NCBI GenBank assembly: GCA_946481625.1
Contig: CAMLOZ010000054.1
Coordinates: 1 to 10,904 of the forward strand
Direction of reading: 5' to 3'
Length of the DNA stretch: 10,904 bases
Source: an uncultured Haloferula sp.
GTDB lineage: Bacteria; Verrucomicrobiota; Verrucomicrobiae; Verrucomicrobiales; Akkermansiaceae
Shown: positions 7,568 through 10,904 of the stretch, one piece after another
How positions within the stretch are numbered: position 1 is the stretch's first letter
How the letters are laid out: each line of letters starts with the position of its first letter
The notes under the pieces: generated by a model
Databases searched by the model: none
What the model was told of the DNA's origin: nothing
What the model saw: only the letters and a program-made list of their open reading frames with translations
Position numbers and translations under genes: made by a program

Positions 7568-7613
7568 GGCAAAGCCCGCGTTTCTGGCAGGGCTGCCCCA
7601 CCGCGGGCTTGCC
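7568..7613. promoter_or_regulatory. Strong hairpin in the lysC/glycosidase divergent spacer
   Basis: GGCAAAGCCCGCG (7568-7580) pairs with CGCGGGCTTGCC (7602-7613): a 12-bp stem with one bulged A. The 21-base loop contains a smaller inverted repeat, GGCAG/CTGCC. It occupies the centre of the 125-bp region (7537-7661) between two divergent starts, 32 bases from the glycosidase ATG and 48 from the lysC ATG. There is no T-tract and no match I can recognise to the lysine riboswitch. It could be a 5'-leader structure or an operator; the role is inferred from position. Confidence 0.45.
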
Positions 7614-7661
7614 ATCTCCGGAGCGCTCCCCTTCACTCCCGGCCCGTTCACCGGACTGGCC

Positions 7662-8891
7662 ATGGCCCTCATCGTGCAAAAATACGGCGGCACCTCCGTC
7701 GGCTCCATCGACCGCATGCGCAACGTCGCCGCACGCGTGAAACGCACCCGCGACCAGGGCAATCAGGTCGTCGCCGTGGTCTCCGCCATGTCCGGCATCA
7801 CCGATGGCCTGATCAAGATGGCCAGGGAGTTCAGCGAGACTCCCTCCGAGCGCGAAATGGACGTCCTCCTCGCCACCGGCGAGCAGCAGTCGATCGCCCT
7901 CGTCACCATGGCCCTGCACGAGGCCGGCGTCGAAGCCGTCTCCGTGACCGGCCGCCAGGCGGGCATCTACACCAAGGGTTCCCACACCCGCGGCCGCATC
8001 CAGGACATCGACCCGGCCTTCATGCAGCGCGAACTCGATGGGGGAAAAACCCTTGTCGTCGCCGGTTTCCAGGGCGTCACTCCGGAGGGCATGATCCACA
8101 CCCTCGGCCGCGGTGGTTCCGACCTCACCGCCATCGCCGTCGCCGCCGCGCTGAAGGCCGATGTCTGCCAGATCCTCACCGACGTGGACGGCGTTTACAC
8201 CTGCGATCCGCGGATCGTGAAAAACGCCCGCAAGCTGCCCGAGATCTCCTACGACGAAATGCTGGAAATGGCCTCGTCCGGGTCGAAGGTGATGCAGTCC
8301 CGCTCGGTCGAGTTCGCCAAGAAATTCGGCGTCGTCTTCGAAGTCCGTTCCTCTCTCAATGACAACCCGGGCACGCTGGTGCTCGAAGAACATCCTGCCA
8401 TGGAAAACGTCGTCATCCGCGGAGTCTCCATCGAGCGCTCCCAAGCCCGCGTCACCATCACCGGCATCCCGGATGTCCCCGGCATGTCCGGCAAGATCCT
8501 CGGCGCCCTCGGCGAGGCGGAGATCAACCTCGACATGATCGTGTCGAACATCGCCCACGACGACCGCGCCCGCCATTCCTTCACCATGCACTCGCATGAT
8601 CTGGGCAAGGCGCAGGCCGCGCTCAAGCCGGTGCTCGCCGAGCTCAGCCCGGACGCGAAGATCGAGACCGAAGCCGGCATCGCGAAGCTTTCCGCCGTGG
8701 GCATCGGCATGCGTTCCCACTCCGGTGTGGCCGCCACCATGTTCAAGGCGCTCGGCGACGCAGGGATCAACATCGGCATGATCTCCACCTCCGAGATCAA
8801 GATCGCCGTGACCGTCGAGGAAACGCGCATCGAGGATGCCGCCCGCGCCGTCCACGACGCCTTCCAGCTCGACAAGGAGCCGGTGAAGTGA
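7662..8891 (+). CDS. lysC: Aspartate kinase (monofunctional, ACT-domain regulated)
   Basis: Phosphorylates L-aspartate to 4-phospho-aspartate, the first committed step to lysine, threonine, methionine and diaminopimelate. The 409-aa length fits monofunctional LysC of the Corynebacterium/Bacillus kind. Visible motifs are KYGGTSVG (7-14, start of the kinase fold), SAMSGITD (41-48), ATGEQ (71-75), LGRGGSDLTA (148-157) and TDVDGVYTCDPR (173-184). Two ACT domains follow, starting near ARVTITGIPDVPG (262-274) and AKLSAVGIGMRSHSG (341-355), so feedback inhibition by lysine and/or threonine is expected from the family. The ATG at 7662 (MALIVQKYGG) is chosen because the open frame upstream to 7215 runs antisense through the glycosidase and has no kinase-like residues. 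No Shine-Dalgarno is evident. An internal ATG at 8400 may start a separate regulatory beta subunit. Confidence 0.96.
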   Translation: MALIVQKYGGTSVGSIDRMRNVAARVKRTRDQGNQVVAVVSAMSGITDGLIKMAREFSETPSEREMDVLLATGEQQSIALVTMALHEAGVEAVSVTGRQAGIYTKGSHTRGRIQDIDPAFMQRELDGGKTLVVAGFQGVTPEGMIHTLGRGGSDLTAIAVAAALKADVCQILTDVDGVYTCDPRIVKNARKLPEISYDEMLEMASSGSKVMQSRSVEFAKKFGVVFEVRSSLNDNPGTLVLEEHPAMENVVIRGVSIERSQARVTITGIPDVPGMSGKILGALGEAEINLDMIVSNIAHDDRARHSFTMHSHDLGKAQAALKPVLAELSPDAKIETEAGIAKLSAVGIGMRSHSGVAATMFKALGDAGINIGMISTSEIKIAVTVEETRIEDAARAVHDAFQLDKEPVK

Positions 8892-8932
8892 GCCTTGGAC
8901 TCCCCGGCCCCTGCCGGTCGGCATGGGGGCAC

Positions 8933-9052
8933 GTGGAGAATCCCTACCAGCCCCCCGCGGCGGAGCCGCCGCCCTTGCCACCGCCATCGCGGCAAGGACT
9001 ACGGAACCTCGGGCCGCTTGCCGCGACCAGTCTGTAGCTTTACGGCATTTCA
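8933..9052 (+). pseudogene. N-terminal piece of a DUF4328-type gene, cut by an in-frame TAG
   Basis: From GTG 8933 the frame reads (M)ENPYQPPAAEPPPLPPP, then SRQGLRNLGPLAATSL, and meets TAG at 9035-9037. It then continues without any frame change as LYGISVALETG into the next entry. 'NPYQPP' followed by prolines is a common start for small multi-helix membrane proteins in planctomycetes and verrucomicrobia. The stop falls in the middle of a hydrophobic stretch (GPLAATSL-stop-LYGISVAL) that would otherwise be a full membrane helix. A TGG tryptophan changed to TAG is the simplest explanation. It may be a real nonsense mutation, a sequencing error, or, less likely, a short leader peptide. It starts 41 bp after the lysC stop. 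Confidence 0.6.
8973..9025 (+). other. Two mutually exclusive RNA stems upstream of the DUF4328 body
   Basis: CCTTGCC (8973-8979) can pair with GGCAAGG (8991-8997). The overlapping CGCGGCAAG (8988-8996) can instead pair perfectly with CTTGCCGCG (9017-9025). A further compact palindrome, GCGGCGGAGCCGCCGC, lies just upstream at 8957-8972. The alternating pairing resembles an attenuator. The segment also reads as a proline-rich coding sequence in the DUF4328 frame, so GC-rich codon composition is a sufficient alternative explanation. Confidence 0.3.
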
Positions 9053-9571
9053 GTGGCCTTGGAAACAGGCCAGCATGTCCTGAAGATGTTCGTGAAGGTA
9101 CCGCCCGGGAACCTCCACGATACCCGCTATGTCGAAGGCCCGACCGCGCTGGACTGGGCGATGATTGTCACCGGCTTCGGGGCGATGATTCCCTATTTCA
9201 TGTGGAAGTACCGGGCCGCGAAGAATGCCGGGATTCTCGACCCTGCATCCATGACGGTGTCCCCCGCGATGGCGGTTGGATCGTATTTCATCCCGCTGGT
9301 GAATCTGGTGGTTCCCTGCCGGGCAATGGCGCAGATCGCGCGAGCATCGACCGGTAGTATCCGCGGAGTGGGGGCTTGGCGGTCGGGACAAATCGCCTCC
9401 ATGTTTTTAGGGAGTTCGATCGGATTCATGCGGGGCGCCGGCGCTTCCTTGCCTCCAGCCTTGATCGAGCATGTCTACATCGTTGTAGGCGTGCTGACCT
9501 TCGTTGCCTCATGGAAGCTCGTGATGGACATCACCCGAGCGCAGGGGGTGCGAAACCCGGACCCCGCTTGA
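9053..9571 (+). CDS. DUF4328-type multi-helix membrane protein, main open part after the TAG
   Basis: 172 aa if translation restarts at GTG 9053; ATG 9086 is another in-frame start, and neither has a ribosome site. The centre matches DUF4328: a helix (ALDWAMIVTGFGAMIPYF, about 31-48), WKYRAAKNAGI, then SPAMAVGSYFIPLVNLVVPCRAMAQIARAS. In the family the Y-R-A-x-x-N-A and S-P-x-x-A-V-G-x-x-F-x-P-x-x-N patterns are typical. Further hydrophobic segments are GQIASMFLGSSIGFM and VYIVVGVLTFVASWKLV. The function of DUF4328 is unknown. With the upstream piece at 8933 the intact gene would encode about 212 aa; without it the protein lacks half of its first helix, so this may be a pseudogene. It converges with the small minus-strand ORF, the two stop codons being directly adjacent. 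Confidence 0.7.
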   Translation: MALETGQHVLKMFVKVPPGNLHDTRYVEGPTALDWAMIVTGFGAMIPYFMWKYRAAKNAGILDPASMTVSPAMAVGSYFIPLVNLVVPCRAMAQIARASTGSIRGVGAWRSGQIASMFLGSSIGFMRGAGASLPPALIEHVYIVVGVLTFVASWKLVMDITRAQGVRNPDPA

Positions 9572-9745
9572 TCACGCGTCGTCCGCTTCCAGCAGCTTCG
9601 TCAGCGCGTCTGCGAAATGGTTGTAAAAGAACACCGGAACCACCAGCGCCACCCCGAGCGGGAGGAAAGCGGTCACGCCGAAGAAGGTGAAGAAATTCCA
9701 GCCATCGAGCAGACGGCGGACTTCCATCGATTCACACAGGGCCAT
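9572..9745 (-). CDS. Small single-helix membrane protein, unknown
   Basis: 57 aa from ATG 9745; TTG 9754 and ATG 9727 are alternative starts and none has a clear ribosome site. A basic N-terminal part (MEVRRLLDGW) precedes one long hydrophobic segment, about residues 17-41 (NFFTFFGVTAFLPLGVALVV and following), then a mixed tail, FADALTKLLEADDA. It begins 27 bp after the stop of the alpha/beta hydrolase on the same strand, so co-transcription is likely. The sequence shows membrane-protein composition and not random-frame composition, which supports it being real. I do not recognise a family. Confidence 0.5.
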   Translation of the reverse strand: MALCESMEVRRLLDGWNFFTFFGVTAFLPLGVALVVPVFFYNHFADALTKLLEADDA

Positions 9746-9772
9746 CAACGACAAAAGCGATGATAGGGACGC

Positions 9773-10774
9773 TCACTTTCTCTTCTTCGGCAGCCCGCTC
9801 AACCAGCGTTCCACGTCCGTGATCACCTGATCCTTCTTCTTGTCGTACATCAGCAGGTGATAGGAGTCCGCGTAGAGCTTGATCTGGCGGGTCTTCTTGT
9901 CGGGGATGTTGCCGAAGAAGGCCTTCACGTCATCCGTGCGGCTGAAGAAATCCTTGTCCCCGTGCAGCACCAGCGTGGGCACCGTGAAGGTCTTCGCGCA
10001 TTCCGGCATCCCGTCGATCAACTCGCCAAGCGTCACCAGCAGGCGCAGCGTGTGCTTGTCGATGTGCCAGGCGTTGGTCTCGGCCTGCTCGGAGTGGACA
10101 GTGTCGTGCGTCATCTGCACCTGCTGGCCGCCCGCGAGTGTTTCGAGCGAGAGCCGGGCCATCGGCGCCACGTTTGCCATCTGGCGGACCAGATCCTTCT
10201 TCCACTGCGGGAAGTCGTCGCGGAACCTCACCACCGGCGAGGAAAGCACCAGCGCATCGCAGGGAGGGGGAGCCCCCGCCGCCACGTCCAAACGATAGGT
10301 GTGGGACGCGATCAGCGCGCCCATGCTCTCGCCGAACCAGATGATCTTCGCCTTCGGGTGCTTCTCACGCACCATTTGGGAGAAACGGTTGAGATCGTTG
10401 TACCACTTCTGCGGGTCGTCGATATCGCCCCGCCGCTCCTTCAACGGGTCCTTGCCCTGCCCGCGCACCTCGTAGGCGTAAACCGCCGTTTTCGGCTGCT
10501 CCTTGAGCATGCGCTTGCCGAGGTTTTCGTAGTCGATCGCCGCGCCGCAGAAGCCGTGGATGCCGATGATGACGGTGTTCGGCTCGGTGCCGTCCTTGAC
10601 CCACTTGCGGTAGCCGAAGGTCTCGCGGCGCAACGCTTCCTCCGGTTTGTCGGTCACCAGCGTATAATCCGTCGCGCACTGGCTGAGTAACAGGGCGGTA
10701 GCCACGAGGGAGCCAAACCGCAGTGCAAGTTGCAGCGGCCAGCGGGATCGGTCACTCCCTGAAATGTTCTTCAT
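9773..10774 (-). CDS. Secreted, probably lipid-anchored alpha/beta hydrolase (monoacylglycerol lipase / lysophospholipase type)
   Basis: 333 aa from ATG 10774; GTG 10792 would add six residues. The N-terminus is a signal peptide: a basic start, the hydrophobic run LQLALRFGSLVATALLL, then SQC with C33 as a possible lipidated cysteine. The glutamine at -1 is unusual for a lipobox, so periplasmic release or anchoring by an uncleaved helix are alternatives. The body is a Hydrolase_4 (S33-like) fold: oxyanion-loop IHGF (about 72-75), YEVRGQGKD (102-110), nucleophile elbow GESMG with S150, acid D275 in LVLHGDKD, and H306 in SYHLLMYD. The triad is complete. The family cleaves acyl esters such as monoglycerides or lysophospholipids; the true substrate is unknown. 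It is followed by the small membrane ORF and probably transcribed with it. Confidence 0.88.
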   Translation of the reverse strand: MKNISGSDRSRWPLQLALRFGSLVATALLLSQCATDYTLVTDKPEEALRRETFGYRKWVKDGTEPNTVIIGIHGFCGAAIDYENLGKRMLKEQPKTAVYAYEVRGQGKDPLKERRGDIDDPQKWYNDLNRFSQMVREKHPKAKIIWFGESMGALIASHTYRLDVAAGAPPPCDALVLSSPVVRFRDDFPQWKKDLVRQMANVAPMARLSLETLAGGQQVQMTHDTVHSEQAETNAWHIDKHTLRLLVTLGELIDGMPECAKTFTVPTLVLHGDKDFFSRTDDVKAFFGNIPDKKTRQIKLYADSYHLLMYDKKKDQVITDVERWLSGLPKKRK

Positions 10775-10841
10775 CCGTTGAAATTGTGCCACTTCTTACG
10801 GATGCCCGCAATCCTGCTTTCCACGAAGTTTCCGGGGGAAA

Positions 10842-10904
10842 TCACGCACCCGCAGGCTCTTTTTCCGCCAGAACAGCACGGGCTGTTTCAATTTTCTTTT
10901 TCTG
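10842..10904 (-). CDS. Possible C-terminal end of another gene, cut by the window edge
   Basis: On the minus strand the window edge opens in a frame reading QKKKIETARAVLAEKEPAGA and then TGA at 10844-10842. This looks like a charged helical tail. A second frame is also open across the same bases (to a TAA near 10797), so the choice is uncertain. If real, the gene ends about 67 bp before the hydrolase ATG on the same strand and could share its transcript. Confidence 0.3.
   Translation of the reverse strand, partial: QKKKIETARAVLAEKEPAGA

Noticed and set aside
7566..7594. TTGGCA as a -35 box for lysC
   Set aside because: No acceptable -10 hexamer at 16-18 bases; the sequence is part of the hairpin arm.
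7215..7661. N-terminal extension of lysC
   Set aside because: The added residues are S/P/R-rich, overlap the glycosidase coding strand and do not resemble any kinase N-terminus; MALIVQKYGG is the natural start.
8902..8917. CCGGC-CCCT-GCCGG hairpin after lysC as an intrinsic terminator
   Set aside because: The stem is only 5 bp and is not followed by a T-tract.
7551..8987. 478-aa open frame antisense to lysC
   Set aside because: D/G/A/H-rich shadow of the aspartokinase gene, with no motifs.

Overview
The window is GC-rich, densely coding bacterial DNA. It carries two gene pieces cut by the window edges and eight genes inside it, one of them broken by a stop codon. Several traits point to the Verrucomicrobia/Planctomycetes side of the bacteria, for example a Luteolibacter-like verrucomicrobium: start codons mostly without a Shine-Dalgarno site, an 'NPYQPP' N-terminus on a DUF4328-type membrane protein, and a REP-like intergenic repeat built on GATCCCGAAGGGATC. 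This placement is inference; there is no rRNA or marker gene to confirm it.

Left part (1-3540, + strand): the last 90 codons of an RND-pump periplasmic adaptor, then a complete 1027-aa HAE1-type RND inner-membrane pump. Together they form most of a multidrug efflux operon; no outer-membrane channel gene is visible. The pump gene ends inside a palindromic REP-like repeat, which separates it from the convergent next gene.

Middle (3530-7536): a minus-strand MgtC/SapB-DUF4010 membrane protein is divergent from a 180-aa two-helix membrane protein, across only 44 bp that hold an inverted repeat. Next, on the minus strand, is the most unusual gene in the window. It encodes a 716-aa family-1 glycoside hydrolase whose TIM barrel is interrupted, between the two catalytic glutamates, by a solute-binding domain (SBP_bac_3 type). 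The parts of that domain occur in circularly permuted order.

Right part (7537-10904): monofunctional aspartate kinase lysC (+) is divergent from the glycosidase over a 125-bp spacer with a strong hairpin. Downstream is a DUF4328-type membrane protein whose reading frame is broken by one in-frame TAG in the middle of its first membrane helix. Converging on it from the right are a small one-helix membrane protein and a secreted, probably lipid-anchored, alpha/beta hydrolase of the monoacylglycerol-lipase type, with a possible C-terminal end of another gene at the window edge.

Apart from adaptor plus pump (one machine) and hydrolase plus small membrane ORF (probable co-transcription), the genes look functionally unrelated. 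No tRNA, rRNA, CRISPR, IS element or integrase was seen.
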